From positions 558,001 to 622,000 of the forward strand of contig JAJEKV010000092.1 of the NCBI GenBank assembly GCA_021234155.1: a stretch of DNA of 64,000 bases, read 5' to 3'. The stretch is from Isoetes taiwanensis. Taxonomy: Eukaryota; Streptophyta; Lycopodiopsida; Isoetales; Isoetaceae. The stretch's first letter is position 1. Every line of letters starts with the position of its first letter. This document shows positions 46,357-59,343 of the stretch, in pieces. The translations under genes were made by a program, and so were the position numbers. The notes under the pieces were generated by a model. It saw only the letters and a program-made list of their open reading frames with translations. It was not told the DNA's origin and did not search any database.

Positions 46357-47667
46357 ATGGATCCTCATACTCTTCTTTTAATTGCTTTATTATTACAAGC
46401 AATTACTATTGCAATGAGCATTTCTGATACTATTGACGAAGTTCTGGACGAGGAGCTTCGTGATAATGAAGAGAATGAAGGACAACCAGAAATCATGTCC
46501 ACAGTGCTTTTTATGTCAATGTTAACTGAAGAATTTAGATTGCCAAGAGGAACTCTAACAGGTATAAGGTATGGGCAATGGTATATCAGACCCCGATCAA
46601 TCCATTGGTGGTTCCATTATGAAGGTTTTGTCATGCAAGTAGATCCCACTCGTTTTAAAGATATGTTTAGGGTATCCCAAGACACTTTTCATTACATTTG
46701 CAGCCTAGTTACAGACGATCTACAATCCCAAACTCCGCCTTGTTTCAGTTCCATTCCAAATCGTGTAGTCTCAGTAGAGAAGCCAGTTGCCATTGCTTTG
46801 AGACGATTGGCATCTGGCGACAATTTCCTAACCTTGTCAGAATTATTTGGGGTTGGACCGTCCACTGCTGCACGCACGACATTGAAGTTTGTCGATGCCC
46901 TTGTGAAGAATGCACAACATCATTTACAGTGGCCTTCAGGAGAAGGAATGCTTGCAGTAAAGCATGGATTTCAGGCAATTCGTGGCTTTCCTAACTGTTG
47001 CGGAGCCATTGATGCAACACATATTGTAATGGAGCTTCCTGATTATGAAAGCGAGGTTGAATGGTTTGATAGAGAGAGCAATTTCTCCATGTTAGTGCAA
47101 GCTATAGTAGACAGTCGTACAAAGTTCTTTGATGTAGTTGCAGGATATCCTGGAAGTGTGAATGATGCACGTCAACTCAGGGTTTCAAACTTTGCACATA
47201 TGGTTGAGCGAGGTGAGAGATTGAATGGACCACCTATTCAAGTTAACAATCACAGTGTTCGTGAATATATTATAGGTGATGCAGGATATCCATTGCTTCC
47301 GTGGTTGATTGTACCCTACCCTGGTACAAAATTGCCTCCAAAAATAGATAGGTATAATTACATGCATTCATCATCACGTATGGCTGTAGAGCGTGCATTT
47401 GGCTTGCTCAAACGTTCATGGCAAGTTCTATATAAGAAAATTTATAAGCCTAACAAGCATGCATTGTCGAGAGCAATAATAGCATGATGCATGCTCCACA
47501 ACATCATGCTTGACAGGGGCGACCGCTACTCTCAAAATGTGATTGATAGTGTTCATAACTTCAATCATGCAGAGCCATACCAAGATGAGCCAATTGGGCG
47601 ACAACCATCCAATACTGGACAAGAGCTGCGACAGGTCATTTGTGACCATCTATGGACATCCAGATAA
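46357..47667 (+). pseudogene. Harbinger DDE transposase with one in-frame stop
   Basis: HARBI1/ALP1-type (DDE_Tnp_4) transposase. An upstream ATG at 46273 is in frame, but MDPHTLL at 46357 resembles the usual start. Visible: the helix-turn-helix part LSELFGVGPSTAARTTLKFV, then the DDE triad. Numbered from 46273 these are D247 in CCGAIDATHI, D298 in GYPGSVNDAR and E373 in AVERAFGLLK. A TGA at 47485-47487 interrupts the ACC.LHN motif (reads A-stop-CMLHNIM), and the same frame continues through DRGDRYSQNVIDSVHNF to TAA at 47665-47667. One base change thus separates it from a complete frame; the truncated 404-residue form retains the full triad. Confidence 0.9.
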
Positions 47668-49514
47668 ACTTGGACAGGTACTTTTCTTTTTGCATATAAT
47701 AGTAGTCAATAATAAGTGTATTAAATTTATGACCGTAATCTGTTTTTGTGTTGAGCAGTGTTCTATGAGTTTCTGTTCTGGGAGGTTGCAGATGCCAGGA
47801 TCTTGTGTTGGGTTTGTCTTGGGAGTTTCTGGAAGTTGCTAGTTGGAGGCTTGGCAGGCACAGGCGCTCTTATGAATGTTGGACTTCCAGGGACATGATT
47901 AAGTCTTCTGTTGTTTTACCCGCATATGACATATTTCAGAGTCGTGCAGAGCTAGTGCAGCAGAACTCCTTATTCATTTCTTAGTCCAACAAATTGTACA
48001 TTTTGATATGTCTGTTCTTGACGGCATGAAGCTATGCCAATAGCTGTTCTGTCACATTTTGTGCTGTCACATTTTGTTTGTTTAAGAATATTTAATACTT
48101 CGTTTACTTCCTTTCAAAATCTCTGGAATTGGGATTGGTTGCCTAAATTAACATTGGTATTGTCAAGCATCTCAACCATCTGTTGTCAAGCATATTCATG
48201 GAAGTAAAAGGTACACAAAACATGTTTTATATTTAAAAAACACTGAAACACTGATTATTCAAACACTGAAACACTGATTATCTAGCTACTTGTACACTAA
48301 ACACACGTTGGGATAGAAAACCCTGAAGAAAATAGTAGTACAAATGCACCAATACATTCTTATACAGCCGGAGCTGGACAGAGAGTTCAATTACAGAGAA
48401 TAATTTTCCCCTTATTGACGAAGAAAAAGCGTTGCAAGCAATCAGTAACGCAGTTCAGTCTATAAGTTCAGTCTTGTTCGCTTCTAAAAAATACCCCAAT
48501 GATGCTGCCGTTTTCCTTGAAATGAGATATTGCTATTTCAACAATGTATTATTTTTCTCTCTCTCTCTGTCTTGTATAGAAATCTCTTGCTTTACGAAAG
48601 AAGCCCAAAAGATAATTCAAATCCTTCATCTTTGGAGTCGTGTATTGTTCTTGGCTCTAGATCAAGCTTGCTATGGAAACCTAAGCCTTATATCCTGATT
48701 GCATAAGCTTGTTTCTGAAGTATAGAAGTAATGTATCAAGGGGAAATTTATCTACCCAACCTGCTTGCGTTCATTGAGCTCTGCATTTAAGTTCATTGCG
48801 TTCCTTCTATAAGTTTAGAGCTTCACCCTTCACCCTTTAAATTCAGATTTTTCAAGTAGATATGCAAAATCAGTCAAATATCCTTATCCATATCATTGGC
48901 CGCTTACCAGAGCTTCGATCCTCAAGCTATAAGGAGCTCAATCACACAGTACAAAAGGTAATACAACTAACCATAATATTTGATAAGAAATGAAGGTAAC
49001 ATGGAAGCACGCTTTCATCCTTATGCTCCACAGCAAGGGTTAAACATAAATGTTTTAATTGAACCCCATGTCTGTCTTTTTCACAATAAACCAAGTGTTA
49101 ATTTTTTCTAACCTTCATAGGTTTATTCTATATCTGTGAAGGAAACAGCCAAGCAACAGCCAGGAAAGCCAAGTAAGAGACATGGCAGATTTTAATACTA
49201 TTTTGAGTGCTCTATAATTGCCCCACTTCCAAATTCCTGCACCAACGAAGTTAATGTTACAAAAATAGACTGAAGTTAATGTTTCAGAAACAACGAAGTT
49301 AAAACCAACTGAAACAGAAGCTGGTCTGTTTGCTGCCCGCTTTTGTGGCAACTTCACCTATTCGACAAGTTCAAAGAATTATATTGCAAAATGCAGTTCA
49401 AACAAAAAGTTTAGTTACTTCCAAATGCTGCCTGAGTGACTAAGCAATTAGGTGACAAGCGTAGTTGTAAAACAAGAGACCGTTAAGATTCTGCTGAGAG
49501 ATGTTCTCCAAACA

Positions 49515-50817
49515 CTAATTCTGCCTAGAAGTAGACTGGTTTTGGCAGAGTTGCACAAAACCTTCAGCCATAACCTTAAGAGCATTAGCAGCAGTAGCTG
49601 CAATGTCAAGACTTTGTTTCTTCAAAGCAATGTGCTCTGCATGCAAGTCCTTCTGCATGCTTTCTTGCCTTGCACGCCACTCAACCTTAGCTTCTTCGCT
49701 CCGTTGCATTAAGTTAATCCAACTGTCAACTCCACGAGGAATCCTTGCCCTCTTCTTTCCCGAACTATGATCTGGTATTAGTACTGCTGGCATTTGGAAC
49801 ATCACCATCAACTGGTGTGTCAGGGCTGTCAGTTGCATTGTTATCATCTTGAGTTAAATCTGGTTCATTCTCTAAAAAACAACCACAGAAATTAAGATCC
49901 AATGAATTAAAAACCTAAAGCATGATGAAGAGGTTGAAGGATGTTACCTGTAGTTGCATTCGTTGTCGTGAAGGAGGCTGGAATAGAAGATTCAGACACT
50001 AGTCCAGTGGGATTTACGGAGGTCTTTCTCCCATACCACTGGTCCATGGCATTGTAGACCTCGAAGTGGAAGTTGACTGGCAAATTGCAGTCCTTCCGTT
50101 CTGACTATTCATTTGCCAGTAACTATTGCGACCACTTGGAATTTCCCGCTCATAATCATTTATTTTCTTGAATTCCCTAGCCAAACTCTCCCACTTGGCC
50201 AAGCAAGCTTTTGCAGACCTCTTAACATCGTACTTCCAACAGAAGTCTTCAATGTCAATCCATCTCTCCTCTCTTCTCCTCGTTTTTTCTCTACTGCCAC
50301 CAAACAAGCGTTTCTCGTCATCATCTTTTTTGGCAGCTTGAAGAATCATTAACTCATTTACAGTCCAATGAGTGCTGACATATTGTCTTGGTTTAGCTTG
50401 ATTGGCAGAATGAGTGGCATCACTAGATATTGGATTGGCAGAAGGAAACATGGCAGAATGTGCATGGCCTTCAATAGGATTGCGAATATGGTTTGGAAAA
50501 GGAAAGAAAGGATAATGCTCCTCCATGCTTTGAGTCTCTTGCACATAATCTTCTTCAGAACCATCAAGGAGGTCTGAGAAAGATCTCTGTAAAGAGTGAA
50601 GAACAGTAAAAACATCCATTCCAATTTTACTTAAAAGAAGAATCAAAACAAGATATAATAAAGAAGATAGAATTTCGGGCAGATTAGACATGCATAGAAT
50701 AAATTTTTTGAACAAAAAACCTACCTGGTTCTGGTTCTGGCTCTGGCTCTGTGCATATGAGTAAATTCTGAAGCTCGAATTTTGGCCATTGAATTGGTGC
50801 CTGTTGTTTCCCCTCAT
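49515..50817 (-). pseudogene. Harbinger Myb/SANT-like protein, frameshifted
   Basis: DNA-binding partner of the transposase. Exons: 50725-50817 (MRGNNRHQFNGQNSSFRIYS), 49948-50586 with the trihelix-like domain WTVNELMILQAAKKDDDEKR ... CWKYDVKRSAKACLAKWESL ... IPSGRNSYWQM, and a last exon 49515-49870 with a coiled coil (EAKVEWRARQESMQKDLHAE). After SYWQMN the frame shifts: the other frame gives CNLPVNFHFEVYNAMDQWYG, the natural continuation. A second shift occurs near 49770 before SGKKRARIPRGVDSW. The small insertion upstream at 50838 does not enter the coding part. Confidence 0.8.
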
Positions 50818-50837
50818 GCTGGATGTGAAGACGCAGC

Positions 50838-51422
50838 GGAACTCCTGTTAGTCCTGTGCCTCATGGTACAGGACTATTTATGCATACGACGGACCAAGTC
50901 AAGTCCAAGGATCCACAGACAGGCACGGGTCAGTCGTCCAAGGCCCAGCAGAAGACCAAGCAGCAGACCACGCAGTCCAAGCCTGGGTCTGCTACCAAGA
51001 GGCGCCGCGACAAGTGATGACCCGTCACCGCCTGCGTCAGCGTCAGCGGGTTTCTAGGCATTTCAAGAGGCACCGTCAGCATTCCTGCAAATCAGGCCTC
51101 CTTCCAGGAGTCGGCACCGAGATCAGTCAGAGTGTCTATATTGGGCCAAAGGCCATTGTACTATATATATGAGTAGAGCTAGCACATGAGTTTTAGATGA
51201 GTTTTGAGTCTTGTCTCTCTTCAGTCTTCTCTCGATTGCGAGAGCTCATGTATGTTCATCATTGATATCAAGGAAGCTTATCATTTTCCTCTCATTGTTC
51301 TCTTTTGTTCTGTTTTCTTCCTCTTGTTCTCTTCTTGCAAATCCCGCGTGACGTAGTCCCCCCGGATTCTCCTGTTAGATCCACGGGTCCTCACAGAGGG
51401 CTGTCTTGCAGGAGTTCCCGAA
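50838..51422 (+). mobile_element. ~585-bp insertion bounded by a 10-bp inverted repeat
   Basis: GGAACTCCTG at 50838 and CAGGAGTTCC at 51413 bound a segment of different composition. It holds a frame ending SKPGSATKRRRDK then stop (51016), a TATA-like CTATATATATGAG near 51160 and a T/C-rich tract near 51290. It resembles the end of a retroelement with its LTR promoter, but no TG...CA edges are clear. Confidence 0.4.
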
Positions 51423-51827
51423 CCCAGACCCCAAACAACTCCAATTCGCGAATGAAGAATTGTAGACCAAAGGGCAAATTCGTGGCATTCATTTCTGGAA
51501 CTATTAGATGGCGGGAAGTTCTGTTAGTACAGTAGTGACAAAGCCGGTTATGAACCGGAGAAGCCAGTTTTGATACGCTATAATGACAAACTCCAGGATC
51601 ACTTCAGTTTTTCAGATGCAGTGATGGTGCATCTGAAAAAAGTCCCCACCATCTGAAAAAAGTCCCAAATGCGGTGCCATGTCAATCGAAATCAGTTGGG
51701 GTGGAAGTAATGGGAACCGCAAAACGTGCCGGTGGAAGTGCCATGTGGCACTGAATTTCCGGTAAAATACCCTAATGGAGATGGGCCCTAATCTTGCGCT
51801 TGTCTTTACAATCGGCAGAGTAATGCA

Positions 51828-52127
51828 GCATTCACATGGAGAACTAATTTTACCGTTGCTGCAACACCAAACTGCAACGAAATCGGCTTATTTGCCTTTT
51901 ACGCTCATATGGGCTTTTGTTCTTCTTTGGTTCCTGCTGCATCGCTGCTTTAAAAGACCCTAAATGTAAGAACCATTTCAACGACCGCCAAATTAGCAGC
52001 TAGGTCATAAACGCAACGGCCAAATATGCGTGGAGGGTTCAGCGTGGCGGTGGAAAATCTTGAAGCAGCGTTGAAGCCTGCTTCAATCGGTTCCAGCTGC
52101 TTCAAAAAGAATCATCCATGTGAATGC
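51828..52127. mobile_element. ~300-bp MITE with TTCACATGGA ends
   Basis: Left GCATTCACATGGAGAAC and right CATCCATGTGAATGC form an inverted repeat, the same type of ends as 6247-6440. Flanking TAATCTTGCGCTTGT and TAATCTTGCACTTGT are similar to one another, so a larger duplication may also be involved. Confidence 0.6.
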
Positions 52128-54674
52128 ACCGTAATCTTGCACTTGTGTTTGCAGCGGGGGAATGATCTGGAAGATCCGAAATCACCGCTTGCAGATCCGG
52201 CAGAAACAAGGAAGATCTGGCAGAGCGAAACAAGGAAGTTCAAGTGGCGAAACAATGGTAATTTTTGAGACCCTATTCTTTAGATCCTGTTTTTGCGACC
52301 CTGTTCTTCAGATTCGGCAAAGCATCAAGGGCGGGTGGTAGAAACACGGTAAGAGCAAGAAGTTGAGATCCAGCAGTAGAACTGTGGACTTAAATGGGGA
52401 TCCAGTAGTAGAAACGGCGATTTGAAGGGAAGAATTTCTGGTTGGCAAGAAGTTTGGTATGTTTCTTGCTCATCAGTCAGCAGAATTGGAACAAATTGGC
52501 AATTGCAAACACGCCGTAAATAAGCCCAAAATTTCTATAAACTGTCGGCTTACGTTTGGTAGCCAGCTTGAAACCCCTCAATCCGGCCGGTAACCTAGCA
52601 CACATAGGTTGTGCTCTTTGCTAAGATTTTTCTGGAGAGTAATGTGTATATTGTGCTCTTTGCTTGAGTCATATACGGTAGGCTTATTGGTCTTCGTGGA
52701 CAATAAAAACTCGTTTGATCCAATTCAATTCTCACACAGGTGATGCTTTTTTTGGCCGGTCACTAATGCCGAGTTTTTTTTTTTTTTTTTTTTTTTTAGT
52801 GCGGGAATTGCTTTCTGATTGTCGCTTTTTTTCAGCAATAGAAGGGATCGAAAGGGGCTTGAACTTTTTTTCTTCCCACTGGGATAAGCAAATAGCTTAG
52901 AGACACTGTTTTGTCCAAGGCGGCAAAGATTTAGGCTAATGACTTGGTGATTTAGGCTTTGATTAAGGAAACGGGTTTGGGAAAATGGATCAGGTAATTC
53001 CAATGCCTAATTAACAGAAGTAATGGCGTGCGATTCAATCCTAAATTGGAGTTTTGGGCCTTGGAATCACTAGCTTTTCTGTGCCTTGGGGATCGTTGTG
53101 GAAATCATCAGTTTGTTTCTATGCCTTAAAATCGCCAGATTTTAGCTCTGAATCTTCGGTACCTCGGTTTGCTTCACTTCAGATTTGAGGATTCGCTCCC
53201 TTCCAACAGATTAGTGGGTCTGGGGACTCCAAGTCAGCCCTGGAATCGCCTTGATCATTGAATCAACATACTAGGTAAACACTTCTACTTTATTTGTAGT
53301 TATGCATTAAAGTTTGTTTTCTTTTTATCAAAATGTGCAAATCCACCTACATTTTAAGAGAGGGTAAAAATTGACTTATTAGAGGAGTAGAAGGAGCTTT
53401 ACATCTGGACAGGGGCAAAAAACAGCTAGAATCCCCAATATCTGTATTCAAGCCGATACAAGAAAGAACCATTCTTTGACCAAAACGTGATGATATTCTT
53501 CTAGCAAAATACAGAAAAGAGTTTGGCTGATTCATAGACATTAGATGGGAGGCTAAACCCGCTTTGTATACCATGACATCTGACATTTTAGGTTTGGTTC
53601 TATAGAATTCTTTGCCATTTTTTTATTTTTTTCCTTCTATTTTTTACTTAATCATGTAATTCATCCAAATTTTGAGAGATTGTGATTTTTCAAATTGCCC
53701 TCAAAATCTTGCCCTTATGTATATGATTGAGTATATGAGGTTCTTGCAAACTATAGAGACCGATTAGAATGCCAAATACGATTAATCATAAATGATAGCC
53801 CAGCTCAAGTAAGTGCCATATTAAGCTCTATAGCATTTTGATTGGTTATGGCAACTTTTAAGTAAGTATTAAGTTCCCATGGGGCTGCCAAGGCATCAAA
53901 CTATTTTAGATTTGCAAAATAAGAGAAAGCATGACAACTAACTGGTGGCTATTTATTTGTCTAACTCATTGTCCGTAACTAACTGGTGGCCATGGCAATT
54001 CTATTCTAATTTTTGTTTGTTGCAATTTAAGATATAAAATCTGCAAGCCTTAACACCTTGGGCTGCATGTTGGTGAAAACTGTTTTTTCTTCAGCTTTGT
54101 AAGAGCGCTTAGAAAAGACTTTGTAACCCATATTTCTTCGGTATGCAAGTGTATACAACGTTTTGTTCCATCTAATAAGTTTATAGCTTTGATCTATTAC
54201 GAAGGAAATAGTTAACAATGTTCAATGCAATGGCACAAATGATAATGCATTCAAGGAGAAAAATTTGGATACCATACATTCGATACTGTCTAAAAAGCCA
54301 TTCAAATTGATCATCTTCAATCCACTCGCATTTGCAACAACATAGTTGAATAGTTCTGAAAGCTTCGTCAACATGGTTGAATAGTTAAAAAAAACTTCGT
54401 TGTTGGGAATTTAGGTGGTGTTGCACATTAGATCATTAAATATGGACAACACTTAATTGCTTGCTATTGGTTGTTGTATATACAAGCAGTAATTTGCTAT
54501 GATGTAACACTACATTTATAAACTAAATCTTTTAGGAAGGAGATTTTGTTAGCACAAAAATAAAAAGGTATTATAAGCTATACCTTTAAGAAGTTTTTTC
54601 ACTACGCACTTTTAATCACCAAATGGCCTGTAACTAAGTTCAAAGCTCTTGCTGCATTGACTTGCATCCTCTAG
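52128..54674. other. Gene-poor stretch
   Basis: No coding region, tRNA or element edges are recognised. It includes a pure T-run of about 23 at 52776-52798 that could be the 3' tail of a reverse-strand retroposon. ORFs here (52715-52900, 53347-53586) lack any domain. Confidence 0.4.
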
Positions 54675-55564
54675 TGCTATTAGTTCCTATTATATGCGGC
54701 CTGTGCATAGAACCCACCAGGCTACGGGGGCTATGATATGACTCAGCACTACATAACGGACGGAGGAAGGGTCCCTGCTGAGCGCGACTACTGGGGACCC
54801 CATAGCGGACTAGGCTTATGGCCGGTCACTTCGAGTGGGCCTAGCATAGATCTGACACCTCCTGGGGCAATGGTGTCACCTTGCCTCTCAAGAGCTGCAG
54901 GTGACGGCCTGGCTCTTGTTTTGGGGGGTTAAGTCGGGGAAGAATCGTGTATCGCCACGATTCTCTAGCCGCCCGAGGAATCTCTAGACCCCGCGAAGGG
55001 GAGATGGAACCCTTCCTGCCTCGTCGGACCGGGGAGATGCAACCCGGAGCAGTCTCAATGGGTGATACCATGAGATTGCGTATCTGGAAGGCTAGAGTCA
55101 TACCAGAGCCCGAACTAGCCCATCTGCAAAGTATGTATAGGAGGGGCGGATGGAGTGGTCAACCCTAGCCATTGTATATAGACAGCCCCGCCATTGTTAT
55201 GACTCGGTCTGCTCTATCTTGTGGCCTAGCCATCAGTCTACCACCTTATGAGTCTGAGCCTTGGGTAGGAGCTCTCATGTTTTACGGCATGTGTTTATCT
55301 CTATTGTATCTATGGATATGTGGATGCGCTACCCTTCGAGGTAGTTCGATGTATTGTTATTGCTAGTTCTGACGTTGTTTATGCTTCCGCTGTTATAGGA
55401 GACCATAAGGGAAGGGCGCATAAGACACCTTCGTGTCCCCTTCCCGCCCTAGGCATACCCTGGAGTGCGGGATAGACGGAGGGCCCGTGCGATCGAAGGA
55501 CCGGATGGGGGATTTTCTACGGAGTGTATGGCCGGGTGCCGTATATTTTGTAGGGAGCGTCACA
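54675..55564 (+). mobile_element. Family-T 5' LTR
   Basis: Begins TGCTATTAGTTCC and ends GGGAGCGTCACA, about 890 bp, with TG...CA ends. It is the inverse of the copies at 5.4-10.4, 11.0 and 29.7 kb, and the only copy followed by a primer-binding site. Confidence 0.82.
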
Positions 55565-55565
55565 A

Positions 55566-55577
55566 TGGTATCAGAGC
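55566..55577 (+). promoter_or_regulatory. Primer-binding site, initiator Met tRNA
   Basis: TGGTATCAGAGC one base after the LTR, the common plant LTR-retrotransposon primer site complementary to the 3' end of initiator Met tRNA. Confidence 0.92.
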
Positions 55578-58500
55578 AATGTTCTTGGTTGATCAAGAGC
55601 TAGCACTTACCATATCCCTGAATAGGTAGACTAACTGGCCTAGCTAAGGAATAGAATGAGAATTCCAGTCTTGAACCGCGAAATGTGGGAGAAATTTTTT
55701 TTTTCCCATTAGTAGGGTCATAATTAGATTAAGTATAGTCTAAGTGGTAGAAATAACATAGTCAAAAGAAACCTTCTAGTAAATTTGAGCTCAAGTTGTT
55801 CATGAACCGCACCTTTCAAGCGAAAGGTGAACGAGAAATCGCTCAAAAGAAAGCTTGAAAGAAAATGGCGTGAAATGACCAATATTTGGCCCAAAAGAAA
55901 TAGAAAATTTCGTGAAATAGTTAAGTGATTAGGGAAAGTACCTTAATTAATAACCCATAGTTGTAATAAATTTACTCTTAAGAAAAGTAGCCACTAAATC
56001 TATGGGAGCTCCTCTACTCCTTAGAAGTTCCCAAATAGTAGCTTGAACCTCCCCTTTATCCTTGTAAGGTGAATTATAAGCTAATCTTCGAAGCTGCCAC
56101 CACCGAATGAATAGTCTGCGAGATCAACCCAAAGGAGCCGTGAATAGACATAGTCGACCATTGATAGAGGCAAGATCACTCGAAGAGGCCACCATCAAGG
56201 AAGCTAAGTTGCCCGGAGGACCAAACAAAGGTGGGGTTTTGAATTCTATGGATTCGATTGAGGCTTGCATAGGCTGCTAAGGATCAAATTGCATATGATT
56301 TTGTAAGCGTCTGTGATTGAAAGGTTTTTATCCGAAGTAATTGAGAGATACGGTAGATCAGATATGAGAGGGCCTAAGATAGGCCAGAATTGATCCAGGG
56401 TGGATCAATTTACGAGCTGCAGCAAGTGTTTGGATCTGCAATAAAATTCGTCACAGCAGGTCCTGGATCTGTAGAAAATACTTAGGGACGACCTGGAACA
56501 GGTCGATTTGAGTTGCAAAAAGGCTAAATCACTTGTTAAGGGCTGCACTAGAAGGCAGAGTTGGCATACGTTCTATCAAAATTATAAAAAAGAATACGCT
56601 CTATTCTACCAAGCGTTCTTCAACTTGAACGCTGAACGCATGAACTACAAAAATTCACTATGTTGGCAAGAACGACCGTTTGGAACGGCGTTCTGCCCCA
56701 ATTTTGCGGTTCAGAACGGCATTCTGTGCCAAGCTCTACCGAAATATATAAACAACTAGAATCAGAACGAAAAAAAAAGAGGGAAATCCTCCGCCATCAT
56801 ATTTCTGGCAGCCCAAAAGCACCATAGACCTTAGACATAGAGTTTTTTGGCATTTTGTTGACTGATTTGGATGAGTTAAAATGACCGAAAACTTGAATCT
56901 GGAATAGCTGTTCTTTTCTTTATGGATTGCTCTGTACTTTGGAGGGATCGGATCATACAGTACCACAGCATGGAGAAGAGGACTTGAAATTTTTTTAATC
57001 TTAACAGGGCCTTCTAATTCTTACAGGGAGCAGAGGGTCTTCAATTCCATGATTGTTCATCAAATTATTTGGTGATATTTCAGGAATTTTCAGGTTAATA
57101 TGATTATTCTGAATTTGTACATTCATGTTGCATGCAATTGATTTGCTTCATAATTTGAATCTTCCTAAATTCTACCTGTTTGTTTACTGAGAGCTTGGCT
57201 TGATTTCATGTCATTAATTCTTAAGTTATTTCTGGATTTTAAAGCTTTATTCATATGAATTATCATATTTGGAGGCCATATTCTGATAGATTATGATCTT
57301 TCTGATAATTGTAAGTGGTTTTTCAAAAAATATCGTTCCGTTCCATACTAAGACCTATCGAGGTCATCGTTCGTAAAAACGTTCCGTTCTATCCCAAGTA
57401 TGCTAGAAGGCGATCCAACTGTCTAAAACAGACCGGAATCCATCAGAATCAGGCCGAAATTGGATATGGAGGGCTTTTTGGACTTCAAGATGGTCGATTT
57501 GCACCTAGCCTCTCCAGATCATTCAGATCGATGCTAGGAAAAAGTTCTGCCTTGAGTGTTTTTCAGACTTTGTCCTTTTTGTGATGTATTTGTTTCTTTG
57601 ATTCAATTGTTACTTTTTATTTCTCTTGTAACAAGAAAGAAACTTAGAAAGGTATTAACGAGATGTCTAGATGTATTACTTTTGGGAATGAGCATAGATT
57701 ATCAGCAGAGTAAGCGGGTGTAACCACAAGAGATTATAAAGTCGGAATATATGGATAAAACTCGCATTGCATGAAAATAAATGTTAAGCAGGAATAAATA
57801 TCTCTTTTATAATTAAATAACTAAGATACTTATATGGGCTTGCTCCTGGAGATGGGGCTAGCCTAGGAATCAATTGACAGGTGCTATAGGCAGCTGCAGT
57901 TAGGAAGCATATGGATTTTTAAACTAGAAAGGTGTAATTTTAAGAATTCACATTAGTGGTGCCAATAAATCCCTTAGCTACGAAAAGTGGAATTTACCTT
58001 AGCTAAGAGGGCCTAAGATAAAGAATGTTGGGAAGGTAGCCACCTTGTGCTATGAGGCAATGGCACATCATCAAGGTGATGTAGAGTGAGCTATTTCAAC
58101 TGGGATGGGTTGTGAACCTGTGCAACATCGACAAGGAAATTACATGAAGAAAATTGGTAAGCTATAATATCTAATGCTTCCATGAGCTAGTATACAAGGT
58201 TGTACTCCTTGAGGGGGGAGGGGAGGGGGATTGCCTTAGAGAAAGCTTTGAGTCGAGAGAAAATGTGAAGTAGAGAATCTACATCGATGTCATTGCAAGG
58301 AGAATTGGAATGGCTGCTTCAACTTGTATGGGCAACCTCAGCAAGGGGCAAAGTATGATGTAGGCACATGTTTAGTAAATAATATAATAAACGTTACATG
58401 TCTCAGTCTTTGCAATGTTCCACTGTTGTGTTGGCATTGTATTATGTATCTGAATCCTCCGGGGCCGGGCTTCTAAGTTCGGTGGCCTAGGTTGCTCTAG

Positions 58501-58800
58501 CATTCTGATGTCTGACATTCTGATGTGCTCTAGCATTGTGATATGTGACACCGGGCGTGGCTTCTTCACAGGCGTAGCTTCCTGGTGTGGATGCACGTCA
58601 ACTTTTGGACTCCATGGTAAGACGTCCTCTAGTGCCAGAGGTGGGTTGGGAAGGGTATTCACATACGAGGTTCACCCCACCACTCCCGATACAGGGCTCA
58701 GAATGTGAGCTGGTTGGGCATGTTTCTGCTAACAGGGCCTGCATGTAGGCTGGCTGAGCTTCCCATTGTCTCGGTGCTATGTTATGTTGTTTTGGCACTT
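55578..58800 (+). mobile_element. Internal region of the family-T retroelement, no coding capacity
   Basis: Follows the primer-binding site. No gag or pol motif in any frame; only stop-rich DNA. Repeated GTTCCGTTC / CGTTCTG words occur at 56.6-56.7 kb and 57.33-57.39 kb. No 3' LTR is found to the right before the window ends, so the element is deleted, or its right limit (given approximately) is unknown. Confidence 0.4.
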
Positions 58801-59343
58801 TGACTATGTTTCTTGCTTCTGATGCTCATGTTTGGTATTCCTTGAATTATGTTGTCATTGTCTAGTACTGTACTCACATATGTCTTTGCTTGTGCTTATG
58901 TTCTTGTGTGCAAGATTTCCAGAGTATTTTCATGCATGCAGTGGCAGCCATGGATCCCCACTTAGTCATGAAGACTAACCCAATTGAGTGCATGTGCAGT
59001 AAATCCACAAGGCAGTGCCCAAGTCGATGGCTGCAATGTAGCCGGGGACTGGGGTTGAGTTCTAGAGCTAGAAGCTCCTAACTGATTTGATCAATTGTTG
59101 TAATCTATGTATTGAGAATATTATGGATAGTAAATCTTTAGATTGTTGTAGTCTTGATGGATAAGAATGGACATTCCTCAATTGCTAAATGGAAGACTAA
59201 ATTCTTCACCAATACTGTAACTTTTGCAAAGTTTTTTAGACCAATTTAGATCTAGAAAAGGTTGTACGAAGATTAAGGCCTTATAATGCTGGTGTCTTAG
59301 ACAAAATAAAATTAGCAAGCTCGGAGCATAGGGTTGGTCAAAG
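58801..59343. other. No gene recognised
   Basis: Stop-rich DNA; a Ser/Arg-rich ORF at 58890-59081 has no domain. Confidence 0.35.

Larger units (their letters stand above)
46071..51790. mobile_element. PIF/Harbinger DNA transposon, two-gene, inactive
   Basis: Carries the two genes of PIF/Harbinger elements: a DDE transposase (plus strand) and a Myb/SANT-like protein (minus strand), convergent. Near 46076 the sequence CCCCATTAGGGT...TGCCACG resembles, inverted, ACCCTAATGGAG near 51768-51780 with GTGCCACATGG beside it, giving imperfect terminal repeats; edges are approximate. The target is TTA/TAA-like, as usual for this superfamily. Both genes are broken, so it is immobile by itself. Non-coding interior 47670-49500 shows only a short tandem repeat (AAACACTGAAACACTGATTAT twice near 48240-48285). 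Confidence 0.75.

Noticed and set aside
46692-46994. ORFs overlapping the Harbinger transposase in other frames
   Set aside because: Shadows of the DDE transposase, which alone has recognisable motifs.
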